NCBI RefSeq assembly: GCF_905404315.1
Contig: NC_066279.1
Coordinates: 1,810,501-1,874,500 of the forward strand
From: Leptidea sinapis
Lineage: Eukaryota; Arthropoda; Insecta; Lepidoptera; Pieridae
Reading direction: 5' to 3'
DNA: 64,000 nt
Below, in pieces: positions 38,964 through 50,322 of this stretch. The notes below the pieces were generated by a model. It saw only the letters and a list, made by a program, of their open reading frames with translations. It did no database searches and was not told where the DNA came from. Within the stretch, counting starts at the first letter, position 1, and every line of letters starts with the position of its first letter. The translations under genes and the position numbers were made by a program.

Positions 38964-39339
38964 AGCTCAAGAAAGTTAGCCCCCCAGTTTCTTTTTAAAT
39001 TTTTTTTATTACATCGTTAGTTCGCCATTTGTTCTTGATTGTTCTCTATAAACATTTGCTTGTTCTCGATTTTTTTTTTAAATTTGCAATTTATAAGTTA
39101 TGTTAGAACAGTTAAAACAACGCACGAGCCGAGCGTAGAGTGCCGCGGCAGCGGCCGGCGAGTGCCAGAACCAAATAGTAGGCGTTTCCCCCATTTTTAA
39201 TTAATTGTTTTTAAATAAACAACAAAAGAACAAACAATTATTTATAGCGAACAATTAAGAATAAACTACGAACTAACGATATGCGATATTGATAATTCAA
39301 AAATAGAAAAAACATTTTTTTTGGGGGGCTAAGTTTGAT
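38964..39339. mobile_element. Element flanked by 14-bp direct repeats
   Basis: GAGCCCTCTCAACG occurs on both sides (38950-38963 and 39340-39353). Inside, TTAGCCCCCCAG near the left and GGGGGGCTAA near the right are inverted, as are further GTTAGTTCG and TTGTTCT blocks. The central part is GC-rich (GCACGAGCCGAGCGTAG). No coding capacity. Confidence 0.55.
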
Positions 39340-39560
39340 GAGCCCTCTCAACGCATTATGAGCTGTCTATTTGAAAACTAGCGCCATCTGGAGATTGGCC
39401 CCGAAAATAACTACATATAAGCTCAAAATTATAAAAATCATTTTTAATGTTGTGACGCAATTAACTAACTCTACTTATTAATGTAGGTATTGCAATTTTT
39501 TACCATGTTGAAATTGCAAGTAGAGTTAGTTATTTAATTTTGCCACAACATAGAACATGT
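39340..39560. repeat. Repeat with hairpin end, copy 1
   Basis: AGCCCTCTCAACGCATTATG and CTAGCGCCATCTGGAGATTG, then an inverted pair ATGTTGTGACGCAATTAA / ATTTTGCCACAACAT around 39449-39552. Nearly identical to 55645-55870, apart from small indels. Confidence 0.65.
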
Positions 39561-39690
39561 AGCTGTACCTACAACCAATAATATCAATTAACACAAATGT
39601 CTAATGTCTAACTTGTAACGTAGCATTATAGATCGTAGAAATAGTAATCGTGCATAATAACTGTAATAAGCGTATGCCGAAAGATTCGTT

Positions 39691-39785
39691 CTGACAAGAA
39701 CATTTTATTTTATACAACGTAATATTAGCTCTGACAAGAACATTTTATTTTATGTAACGTAATATTAGCTCTGATAAGAACCATT
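39691..39785 (+). repeat. 40-bp tandem duplication
   Basis: CTGACAAGAACATTTTATTT and TATACAACGTAATATTAGCT repeat directly at 39691 and 39731, with a partial third unit at 39771. Confidence 0.85.
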
Positions 39786-39828
39786 TCATAATGCTGTACA
39801 TTAACTCATAGAATCATACAGATCACCA

Positions 39829-42800
39829 GTAGTCATCTCAGTGAAGTTTCAAGCATCGTACTTTCTCTCGACGATTGCAGACATACTCACGTGATCAGTC
39901 ATATGCTCCGCGTTACACAACCGCACAGCAAGGCCGAGCGTCCTCGAATGACGCGTCGGGACTCGGGCGTCGATCGCTATTCATGCAATTTTAATCAATG
40001 AGCAACAACGTAGGTGCGGAATGCTCATTGACATCGTATGATCGAGGTTCGACGCGAGTTTACACAAACTGCGATAGCATTAGTTTTAGAGCGAGATAGA
40101 ACATATAATATTTTTCTCAATTCTTATTGAATGAAACGCTCCCTCAAGCTCGGGCTCCATGCCCCTACCCCTACCACCACTCACCCAAAAACCCTCACCA
40201 ACTGGGAGGGTTATAGGGAGTCTCTTGCATCAACTTTTGATGCCCCCAATTCACCATATGCAATCTCGTCCAACTATTTCGATAGTACGGATAAGATTGA
40301 CATCACGGTCAAAGCACTTACCCAAACAGTGCAGTCCGCTCTCCATGACAACGAGCGGGTGGTTAAGGTTAACAACCATAAGCTCCCGCTAGATGTCATG
40401 AACCTCATTAGAGCCAAGAATGCAGCTCTCAGAAGAGCCGCCAAGTACCCAACGCCCAACTATAGGTCACGCGCTAACTTCCTCCAGAGCCAAGTTAGGT
40501 TATGTCTCTCCGAATTGAGGAATTCCAATTAGGATTCACTCATGGAGGACATTTCCCCTTCACACTAGGCGTATTACAAAGTGGCGAAAGCCCTTCGTAC
40601 TGACGCAATATTCCACACTCCGCCTTTGATACGCCCCGACGGCAGTACAGCTTTCGAGGACAGGGATAAAGCGGAGTGTTTTGCTGAAAGCATTGCTTCA
40701 CAATGCTCACCCAGCACTTCTTCTTTTGAACCCCTCCACGTAGCGTCGGTGGAGAATGAGGTCAGCCGTCTGAACTCAATGCCTCTCACCGACGATCCCA
40801 TTGCAACTACTGTAGAGGAGGTTAAATCCATCATCCGTGGATTAAAACCTCGCAAAGTTCCAGGAGCCGACGGTATTTCCAGGCTGGCGCTCAAACACTT
40901 CCCCGAGCAGGTGATCTTCTTTCTTGTCTTCCTCTTCAACGCCTGCCTCGACCACTGCTTCTTTCCAAGCTCTTGGAAAGAGGCCATAGTTATAGGGATT
41001 CCTAAACCAGGGAAACCCCTTAATATCCCCTCCAACCATCGCCCCATCAGCCTCCTCAAGGCTATGGGGAAAGTCTTTGAACGGGTTATTCTGTTCCGTA
41101 TGAGAAAGCATCTCTTTCCAACGGACGGCCCTCCCTTAATAATACATCAACAATTCGGCTTTCGTGCAAAACACTCTTGTCCTCAACAAGTCCACCGCAT
41201 TGTAGAGTACATCTACAGCGGGTTCTATCCCAAACGTAAGAAGACAATGGCTGTCTTCTTCGACGTTGCCAAGGCTTTTGACAAAGTCTGGCACGAAGGC
41301 CTAATATATAAACTCCACGCTCTAGGCCTCCCATCCCGACTAGTCCGCATAGTGGCTTCTTATCTTCGCAAACGTACCTTTCGTTTCAGACAAGAAGGTG
41401 TCCTCTCCTCCCCTCGCCTGCTCCCTGTTAGGGTACCACAGGGCTCAGTGCTCTCACCACTTCTATACATATCGTATACCAACGGTATTCCCATCCCTAG
41501 AAATGGAGTCCAACTCTCTCTCTTCGCTGACGATACCACTCTCTACGTCCAGTCCCAGCAGATATCTTCAGTCCTCTCCAGGCTCCAACGCTCAGTTAAT
41601 GAGCTAGGTGACTGGTTTAGGAAATGGCGTATTGAGGTCAACCCGGATAAAAGCTCCGCAGTCCGTTTTGATTTTAAGCGCAGACGCTTCTGCCGGGATC
41701 GACCCATTCATCTATTAGGCTCCCCTATCCCCTTCAGGTCCACAGCCAAGTATTTGGGTGTGACCCTCGACTCCCAACTCACCTTCAGGCCTCACGTCCA
41801 GAAGGTGACCGGAACCGCCCGCTTCTACCTGTACCGCCTAAACAGTATGTTAGGTAGGCACAGTAAAATGTCTTTTAGGAACAAGCGAACACTCTTCAAG
41901 GTTTGCATTCGACCGGTTATGACTTACGCCGCTCCAGTTTTCGCTCATGCGAAACCCAATATTACAGATAAACTCCAAACAGTCCAATCCATTTTCTGCC
42001 GTAAGGCTGTCAATCCCCACTGGTGCGTTAGAAACGCACACCTTCACCGGGACTTAGAGCTCCCCACCATCCAACAACACCTAAAATGCTTGTCTGAAAC
42101 TTTCTTTAAGTCCTCAGACAATCACCCAAATCCCCTGATTAAGGAGACAGCGGATTATACCGCCCCCCCTCCTTCACGTTATCAAGTCAGGAGGCCCAGA
42201 CACGCCCTCTCCGATCCCCCTAACAAACTCTCGTCTGACCTGGAACGCCTCTTGGCATCCGGGGATAATCAGACGCATTTAGATTCATCTCTAGTTTGTG
42301 ATCATCCTTCTGATGTCACTAGTCCCAATTAGATAGCACCTTCTGTGCAATATCCCAGCGGAAACTCCATAGGGAGTGCCGCTTGCACCTCTCTCTCCCC
42401 AAGAGAAGGTCGCCTTCGATGTAGGCTTAGAGGGCACCTGCCCAAAGCCAACTGCAGGTGGTGTTTAGTGGGTAGGCACCTAGGTTTTCACGTGAGTCCC
42501 ACATAACCAACGCAGACTTAGGCTGTGTTGGTATGCATGAGCATTCACCACCTCCCTCCCGTCGTTATCCCGGAGGGTGGCCCGTTCCCTTGCTTGGGCG
42601 CAAAAAAAAAAAACGAGTGAAACGTTTTACTATTGGTTAAAATGTAAGCTTTAGTATTGGTGTGTATTTTCTGAACTTGTAAATATTTTTTAAGTAACGA
42701 TTGTAATTGGGTAACTAGTTTTAAGGATTTTGTATATATATCGTGTAACCTTTTAATAAATCATATCTTCCATATATCTTCCACATATTCCTCACAGTCA

Positions 42801-42846
42801 AGCAGTTGTTTTATTTAATCGCCAAACGCTCAGTCGCTAAAAACAT
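39829..42846 (+). repeat. LTR-like repeat, copy A, split by a Jockey LINE
   Basis: The halves 39829-40138 and 42617-42846 together match the copy at 43962-44312 at both ends (TAGTCATCTCAGTGAAG ... CAGTCGCTAAAAACAT). The right half carries TATATATAT and AATAAATC, as an LTR would. Copy A has about 180 bp more in the middle than copy B. No TG...CA ends or target duplication were confirmed. Confidence 0.55.
40131..42332 (+). pseudogene. Jockey-type LINE reverse transcriptase ORF, 5'-truncated
   Basis: One frame of about 730 codons with two in-frame stops (near 40530 and 40567) followed by a 583-codon open stretch from 40581. RT motifs: NHRPISLLKAMGKVFERV, QQFGFRAKHSCPQQ, FFDVAKAFDKVWHEGLIYKL, VPQGSVLSPLLY and the catalytic LFADDTTLYV. 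The C-terminus PTIQQHLKCLSETFF is typical of Jockey relatives. No endonuclease domain, lost by 5' truncation. The coding part is much more GC-rich than the host DNA. Element span about 40139-42616: the A-run at 42602 and duplicated (A/G)TGAAACG at 40131-40138 and 42617-42624 mark a target-primed insertion. Apart from two stops it looks young. Confidence 0.88.
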
Positions 42847-42904
42847 AAAGGATAGATTTAGTTGTGTAAATATGGAAAATGGAACACGAGAGCTACATAC
42901 ATGC

Positions 42905-43120
42905 GCAAACGCTAGAAGTACCTAACCGCCATTATATAACCAGTGGGCAGTGACACAAATAAAGAAAAGTTTTTTTTTTCTTCTTCTTTTGGCATAAAGA
43001 AAAGTTGAAAGATTTCAAAGCGAGTGACAGCTGACAAAGCTTTCTTTTTCGGGCCAACTAACAGATGGCACTACAGTCTTCTGAAAACGTCACTATAGGG
43101 CGTCTGTCCCACCCCTGCAT
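42905..43120 (+). repeat. Repeat R2, copy 1
   Basis: CAAACGCTAGAAGTACC, TTTCAAAGCGAGTGACAGCT, CCAACTAACAGATGGCACTA and CGTCTGTCCCACCCCTG; also at 61442-61595. The copy here is longer owing to a T-rich insert near 42970. Confidence 0.6.
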
Positions 43121-43679
43121 TGGGCAGAGGACATTCTTTTATAATATGTAGTGACTACATTAAACAATTGATAACATAATAAAACGACCCGTATTTTTTT
43201 TCAAAAACAATAAAATCTGATCTTAGTCATCATTTCTTCTTTCGCATTGAAAAAAAATTAAACATTAGCTAATTCTCAATATGAATATGTACATATTTAA
43301 TATTAGGCGTGATGGTTCTTTCGTTTTCTGAATTTCGTGGATAACTTAGAAATTTAGTTTTCTCACATCCTTGTGTAGTAGATAGTAAATTAATTGTTAA
43401 AGTGTATTTTATCAATAAAATAACTCCAACCGAAGCTCCTGTTTTAATGAAAATTCAGTTTATTTACATTCTCTATAAAGATGTTTATTGCACACATTCT
43501 GTCGAGTCTTTATCAAACGTCAAAAGGTTACAATAAAAAGGTTTTTGTTGTCCAACGCTTAGGTTAGGTTAGAAATAATTTTATATGGTTGTAAAGTATT
43601 CTTAAATTTTCTCCCTAATTTTCTTAAATTTTTCTTTCATAAAAACCTTCTCCTGACAATAACAAACAGAACAAATAAA
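43121..43679. other. Intergenic, no gene seen
   Basis: AT-rich, no feature recognised. Confidence 0.4.
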
Positions 43680-43752
43680 GAATTAGCGAAATCCGTCAAG
43701 CCGTTCACGCGTGATGGCGTGAAATATAGGGATTCATTTTTATATAAATAGA
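43680..43752 (-). mobile_element. Helitron-like 5' end fragment
   Basis: Minus strand TCTATTTATATAAAAATGAA then GAACGGCTTGACGGATTTCG: the start of a small Helitron. The rest is missing. Confidence 0.45.
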
Positions 43753-43961
43753 ATACCTATAGAACCATAACATAAAAAAGTAATTTCATATAATTCACGA
43801 TTGCCTATTAAATAATTGTGTGAATACTACACGACATATATTATCATCTTGTTTTTCTTTTCACATGTATTTATTTATTCCTTAAAATTAAGTTTTTTTA
43901 TTAATTTGTATTAAAAACTGTGCATCATAATTTTTTATCGAGTATATTAGGTACTTATATA

Positions 43962-44312
43962 AGTAGTCATCTCAGTGAAGTTTCAAGCATCGTACTTTCT
44001 CTCGACGATCGCAGACATACTCACGTGATCAGTCATATGCTCCGCGTTACACAACCGCACAGCAAGGCCGAGCGTCCTCGAATGACGCGTCGGGTAACGT
44101 TTTACTATTGGTTAAAGTGTAAGCTTTTTAGTATTGGTGTGTATTTTCTGAACTTGTAAATATTTTTTAAGTAACGATTGTAATTGGGTAACTAGTTTTA
44201 AGAATTTTGTATATATATCGTGTAACCTTTTAATAAATCATATCTTCCACATATTCCTCACAGTCAAGCAGTTGTTTTATTTAATCGCCAAACGCTCAGT
44301 CGCTAAAAACAT
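43962..44312 (+). repeat. LTR-like repeat, copy B
   Basis: Uninterrupted but shorter copy of the repeat at 39829/42846; the left block passes from GACGCGTCGGG directly to TAACGTTTTACTATTGG. Contains TATATATATC and AATAAATCATATC. Behaves like a solo LTR, though internal retrotransposon genes are not seen nearby. Confidence 0.55.
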
Positions 44313-44785
44313 TCATAAGTATATACTTATAACAACTAAACATCACAAAAGATTTAACTTAGAGTGCCACCGGTCGTGGCATGGCTGCAGATAGAGGTAA
44401 GTATCTGTATCTGATCTTTGAGCCAACCGCTTAGCGAGAACCTCTTAATATATTGATAGAGGCTCTTTGCTATAAGAAGTTCGTCGTAAGGACTATCCAG
44501 GCTATGATCGTCGAGTCAACGTTTCATTACTGCATCTTTAATGAGCAGTTTGTTTTCAGTTTTTGTGACTTGTTGAGTCGCGTCAAAGTGGAAATCTATT
44601 CATCCTATTGCATTTATCCATTGTTTTTTATTATTCGATCTAATGGACACCTGAAAGGGTTTTTTAATTAATAATTTCATTGGTTTTTAATTTAATTCAG
44701 TATATTATATGAAGCATTGTTATCATGTCCCTTGTTTTATTAGCAATTATAGGTAAACCTCAGGATACAGAACGTATTCTGAAAG
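44313..44785. other. Spacer with decayed LINE piece
   Basis: 44380-44560 is an inverted relative of 37745-38035; the remainder is AT-rich. Confidence 0.35.
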
Positions 44786-45625
44786 GAAATATTATTTATT
44801 TATTTATTTGGAAACTCAACAATCGCACACTAATACATAAATTAAGTACATACAAAAATAAAATATATATATATATATATATCTAAGTGTACAGATAACT
44901 TACAGGATTACACATCTTTCATTATCTGTTACCTTCCCGACCATACTATACAACTTGTTTAAAGTTAAATATTATGTTAGTAAAATTATAGTTTATCTAA
45001 ATATTATGTTAAAATTAAAATTAAGTCTAAAAAAAAAAAAACAGCATTTACATCTTATAAATTTTAGTACTTACATTTATTTATAAATGTTGTAAACTCA
45101 TCTGCACCAATGTCCAAGTCTGGTATTTTATTTAGGTACTCATTATATTCTCTTGCCATTTGCTCGATTGGAGAATTTATTACCCAGGTTTGTATTTACT
45201 TTCATGAGTGCAAAAAATGGACGTTGGCTTCGAGGGGCACTTCGAGGTACATAAATACAGAATTTTGTCAGCAAGTCTGGGCTCTCAATTAAGTTGTGAA
45301 ACAGTTTATGTAAGAACTTTAAGTCTAACAATTTACGCCTCTCTTCCAAACTCTGTATTTTAAAGAACTCAATCCGGCTACAGTAGCTGTCCAGTATTCT
45401 AGGTGTATGAAATTTATAAGTTAAATATCGTAAGATTTTTTTTGGATACTTTCTATTCTTTTGATGTGGATATTAAAGCACGGGGACCAGACTTGACAAC
45501 AATACTCGAGCTTGCTTCGTACAAGGCTATTAAATAGTGTGATAAGAGTAGCTGGCTACTTGAATTGCTTTCCTTGTCGCATCACAAACCCTAGTGTATC
45601 GAGTGCAGAATTTGCAACCCTAGTG
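44786..45625 (-). pseudogene. LINE fragment, 3' end
   Basis: Minus-strand frame 45143-45349 reads ERRKLLDLKFLHKLFHNLIE, PDLLTKFCIYVPRSAPRSQR: the C-terminal region of an insect LINE reverse transcriptase ORF. A long AT-rich 3' part with an (AT)n run at 44862-44882 follows to 44786. Truncated at about 45625. Confidence 0.6.
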
Positions 45626-46029
45626 TATGATTATACCTAATTAATGACATTCCATTTTGCTTACTCCGTACAAATAAACCGTTGTAAATAAATACTAATA
45701 TTAAATAGCTGCTGTATGCAGAATAAAACTACTTGTATACATACCTATATGTATATTTATAGATAAATGAGTGGAAGAATGTTATATTTTTAAGAAAACA
45801 AAAAACAGTAAAATACTTGTAGTTTTTTAATGACGTACCTAGCTCCCTCTTGCGAAGTTTCTAAAAACCTAGATCGATATATTCCACTCTTACATTCGCC
45901 CAATGCTATTTACCGGTAGCGTTTGTTTTGATTATTACGTCGTAGTTTGTCTGCTCACCTATAGATAGCGCTAGTTATACCGTTAATTTAAGGTTTAAAT
46001 CTGTATTTAGATTATATCTACTGTATCAA
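45626..46029. other. Intergenic, no gene seen
   Basis: AT-rich, no feature recognised. Confidence 0.4.
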
Positions 46030-46039
46030 TGTGCATAAA

Positions 46040-46297
46040 TTATCTCAGCGGATATTCCATAGGGATTTCCGCCTGCGCCTCTCTCACCAAAAGAAGGTTG
46101 ATTTCTATGAACGCTTTCAGGGCACTTACTTTGTTGCACCTGGGGTTGGCTTTGGCCAACCCCAGGTGGTGTTTAGTGGGTAGGCACTTAGGTTTTACGT
46201 GAGTCCCACATAACCAACGCAGACATAGGAGCATTCACCTCCCGTTCCCGTCGTTATCCCGGAGGGTAGCCTTTTCCCTTTGTCTGGGCGCAAAAAA
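46040..46297 (+). mobile_element. Jockey-type LINE, 3' UTR only
   Basis: Matches the 3' end of the element at 42351-42612: GCGGATATTCCATAGGGA, GGTGGTGTTTAGTGGGTAGG, GTCGTTATCCCGGAGGGT and the final GGGCGCAAAAAAA. A 5'-truncated second insertion of the same family. Confidence 0.85.
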
Positions 46298-47032
46298 AGA
46301 TTTTTACTCAGTTATCAGTAAGTATATGTTTTATTTTTATATCTTTCTTTACATAAAGTACGTAGTCTATTTCTAAATCACTGACAATTATTATTCATAA
46401 AATCTTTTTACACACCACGGTTTGTAGTTTTTTGATAAGAGCTTACTGTTTGTTCTAAGGCCACTAACTGGCTTCATTACACTACTACCTGACCATTAAC
46501 AGTGAATTTGGTACAACCTGCACCCGTGAATCAATAAATATTATATAATTTTATCAGCTGAATAAAATTCTTGCACATACTTCGTTTTCATTCATTGAAG
46601 CTGAAGTGTGAAATTTTGCTCTCGTACCTACTTGTACACGTGATAATATTCTATGTTCCTATAATTGCACGAAATAGAAATACTCAAGGATTGGCTTTGT
46701 GATAGTGAATTTAAGATGAAATGCAAAAAGATGAATGAGTTTTTTTTTCACAATTACGTAGTTTTGGTTAGTTTAGATTTCGAACCTAACGACTAAAGTT
46801 ACACAGTTAGTATAATACGTTGTTGATTGTTTTGTACCGTTTTGTAGTAGTTTATTATTGAAATTGATAAATTTGAAGAAAGGTGGTGGAATACATCGCA
46901 CTATTTCACCCTACTTTGCCTAAAAAATAGCTTTTAAATGTTGCATGATAAAGCTCTTCCTCTGCTGGAAATATCAGCAATAGTTTATAAAATCTTCTGC
47001 AGATGGGGCGTTTGACAATTTAAAGCAAGCAC
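46298..47032. other. Intergenic, no gene seen
   Basis: AT-rich, no feature recognised. Confidence 0.4.
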
Positions 47033-47035
47033 TAA

Positions 47036-47337
47036 CGGCCGTTCCCAATATTCAGTCTATCTCTTACTTGAGATAAAAATAGCAACTATCGTTGACTTTT
47101 CTGTCCCAATAAACTTATCGACGGTAATTCACCTTATCCGTGCACGCTGTCTGTCAACGTGTAGCTTTCCAGCGATATAAAGTTTGTATGGAAATTGCAA
47201 TTCACGTTTCCCAATATAAGGCGATAAGAATTACTTATCGGGTATATTGGGACAGCTTCAGATTATTGACAGCTAATTACTGACACTAGAAGGTAGTAAT
47301 TTATCTCTATCTGTAGATAGAATATTGGGAACGGCCG
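47036..47337. mobile_element. PIF/Harbinger-type MITE
   Basis: 302 bp with inverted ends CGGCCGTTCCCAATATTC and TAA on both sides (47033-47035, 47338-47340). A 3-bp TAA/TTA duplication is the mark of PIF/Harbinger elements. No transposase. Confidence 0.75.
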
Positions 47338-47340
47338 TAA

Positions 47341-47907
47341 TTATTTATTTGGCATAACTTGATCTAAGAACAATTAACAGTGCTTGTCGGAAATTGCAAA
47401 ACATAATATAATCGTTGCGCTTCTAAAACAGATCTTTCATTGATTGATCGAGTGGTTTCAATACACGTTAGTGCACGATTGTGAATTCGAGCCTGATGGT
47501 GATTTTTTCTTGCTATCGAAACATTGGTTTATTCCGAGTGTTTCGTACGAGTGGAATTTCAGTCAATCGAGAATTTAAATTTGTTTGAGCCGTTTAACAT
47601 TGTTTTAAGAACATGCAAACCGAAAAGATGCAACTGCTATTAAACTTTGGGATCATGCACGACCAGTGGCCACAATCACGATTCACACGGCCAAATTCAC
47701 GAGGAATTTGTTCTTACGGTTCGTTCGGGGTGTCAAAAACACTATATTTGTTTTAAGTGACTGGTCCTACACCACGTGTCTTTAACGATTGGTCTTTTGT
47801 TAAGGCGCTTAAATTATGAATACATATTTTTGTTGGACCAGACCACTCGATAACATCTATCCAGTCAACTGTTTAACAATAATGTTTCTATAATTTTATA
47901 ACATAAA
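47341..47907. other. Intergenic, no gene seen
   Basis: No feature recognised. Confidence 0.4.
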
Positions 47908-48241
47908 ACAAACCCTATAACTATATTTACAATACTATGACTACATAAAATTAAAACTATCATTACGTGGAAGCGTACCAAGAATACTGGCAGCATTTCC
48001 GCGTTGGGTAGCTAGGCTGATCCGTTGACTGAGATAGCTGCCAGCGTTTGGGTTTCCAGTAGCCTTATTGTGGAGCGAAGATAATATTTTGAACATTCTC
48101 CGCGCCTCTGGGCCCCACGGGCCAAGTGTCTCGACACCAAACGGCACAAAGATACTCACTGATACCAACATATTTGCGACACTTGCCGTCTTCGGCAGTC
48201 GAAGCAGAGGCCCCAGCACCAACCGACGTGGCCAACTTAAC
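47908..48241 (-). pseudogene. RLE-type LINE, 5'-truncated 3' end
   Basis: The minus-strand frame (47941-48243) ends like the large copy at 56382-59340: FVPFGVETLGPWGPEARRMF, ISLATQRGNAASILGTLPRN, then the stop and a 3' UTR sharing CTATAACTATATTTACAATA (plus strand). Starts within the end of the nuclease domain. Confidence 0.8.
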
Positions 48242-48709
48242 AAAAATTAAGGTAAATTATTGTCTATTTATGACTGACGTGAAATGAGATAGTAATATGC
48301 CCCGACTTTATCTGCATGCAAGTGTAAAAATAAATCACACAGAGTCAGGGTGACATAATTTAATCGTGCAAGTCACAACGCTTCGGTCTCGCCAAAATAA
48401 ATTGCAATAAAAAACCTATAACAGAATAATATTCCGTTCAAGGAAATGTGAGGTACAGTCGCCTTCAGAGTTTGATAATTATAAATGACAACATTATAAT
48501 TGTGCGGTAAATTAATTTTGATAATGATTTGTATTTAACGGTCAAATAATGTACCTAAAATGTAAATGGAATTATCTAATGAGTTATAAATTAAAAATGG
48601 TAATTTTTCAAAAATATTTCATCATGTAAATTTATTTTACTTGATGAAACTTTACCTGCGTTGATTTTAAATATGATTTTCCAAAAACATCTAATAACGT
48701 CATGTAACT
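48242..48709. other. Intergenic, no gene seen
   Basis: AT-rich, no feature recognised. Confidence 0.4.
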
Positions 48710-49018
48710 TCTTTTTATGACTATAAGGGATGAAATGAGCAGGACGTTCAGCTGATGGTAATTGATACTAATTGCCCATTACACTGCAGTGCCGATCAGG
48801 ATCCTTGAAAGATCCAAAAATTCTGAGCGGCACTACAACTGCGCTCGTCACCTACAGACATTAGATGTTAAGTTTCATTTTCCCAGTAATTTCACTAGCT
48901 ACGGCACCCTTCAGACTAAAATACAGTAATGCTTACACATTACTGCTTCACGGAAGAAAAAGGCGCCGTTGTGGTATCCATAATAGCATCCTGTGCAAAG
49001 GAGCTTTCTCGCTTCAGT
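48710..49018 (+). repeat. Interspersed repeat family A, near full length
   Basis: TAAGGGATGAAATGAGCAGG, CAGTGCCGATCAGGATCC, TTCTGAGCGGCACTACAACT, ACACATTACTGCTTCACGG and TGTGCAAAGGAGC. Confidence 0.7.
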
Positions 49019-49653
49019 TTCGAGAGTAAGATTTGAATCAAGAATAGGTATTTGTACATATAATGAGTAATATTATAATTCATAATATACACACATAGAA
49101 TCAAAACGTTTGTAAGCTGTATGTATTATATAACCATGATCAATCGCTTTTTCAATTAAGTATCTTAAAAGCCTTTTAATTAATCGAGTTCAAAAAAGGA
49201 GGAGGTTCTCAATTCGTCGGTAACTATGTTAGTATATAATATTTCACATTGCATAATTTAGTTTAAATACTTGTCACGACATATTGCGGCACTAGCTATG
49301 TGTACATGTGTGTGTATCCAATGCCTCAGTATGGGGCAGTCAGTCTTATCAACAACCACACTCAACATGGTGTTGGTGTTCCACCTCACCCTGAGCATGA
49401 GCGACTCGTTTTCGAATGACTGTGTAAAAGTCGTCTTTGTGTGTGTTCGCAAACATCCCTGATGAATCTACAATGACGGGGGAGTTCTAAAATGACCCTC
49501 AATATATATTTCTTTTATTGATTATTATATCTTTCTTTTATTTACCCTGAAACGCTACACAGATGTTCATAGTTTGGTTCTACACGTAAGATAGTTTCTT
49601 GAAAATCATAGTGTTGAGAACATAGATGTACAGGATGATATTTTATATTAAAT
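49019..49653. other. Intergenic, no gene seen
   Basis: Overlapping frames of about 63 codons on both strands at 49258-49462 have no supporting signal. Confidence 0.4.
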
Positions 49654-49883
49654 CTTAGATGATTTATACGTCTAGTCAAAGCCTCTTTCTGTTAGTTAAC
49701 GAATGATAACAGGCCAGGTTTATTAGTTTAGTGTGATGATGATGACACCGGACTGGTCCTACGCTCGCGATACGTCGCTTTGTTTAAGTGTACGTGCGTT
49801 GGTGACAATAGAGGGTAACGGTTCACCGCAATTTTTCCGACATGTTCATAGCTGTCATAATCTATTTAGACCTATAAATTATT
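49654..49883. mobile_element. MITE family M1, copy 3
   Basis: CTTAGATGATTTATACGTCT at the left and TTTAGACCTATAAATTATTA at the right; GGCCAGGTTTATTAGTTTAG inside is the reverse of the block in copies 1-2. Confidence 0.6.
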
Positions 49884-50255
49884 AAACACATTATATAACT
49901 GCATTTGCTAAATGAGCGGTTTTTTTTTTAATTTATTTTATTTAGACATTTGATCGCGACTGTACCTCGGCGACATAGCGTCGCGAAAGTATCGAACGCC
50001 GTGTCCTCGGCGCTGCCAAAACCACGCGATGCCTCCGCTCAGATTGTTCACATACTTGTATTTATGTAAGTGTATGCTTGTGTATCGTGCGTGACAGACA
50101 CCGGCGGAAATAGAATGGCGGCCCTGCTCACAAACAATTCAGAAATCGCGCCTTCAGAAAAAAAAATACGATCTGGCTCCCATCCATGTATATAAAATAT
50201 TATTAATTAAATACCATTTTTCTGCCTGATATAAAATAACATTATTTTATTTTAA
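49884..50255. other. Intergenic, GC-richer patch
   Basis: 49955-50130 is GC-rich but shows no open frame with splice signals. Confidence 0.4.
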
Positions 50256-50322
50256 ACTAGCTGACCCGGCAGACTTCGTACTGCCTCAATCGATAAATAA
50301 AAGACCTAAGCTTTTGTATGTA

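Noticed and set aside
40574..41059. 161-codon minus-strand frame
   Set aside because: Antisense shadow of the Jockey reverse transcriptase in GC-rich coding sequence.
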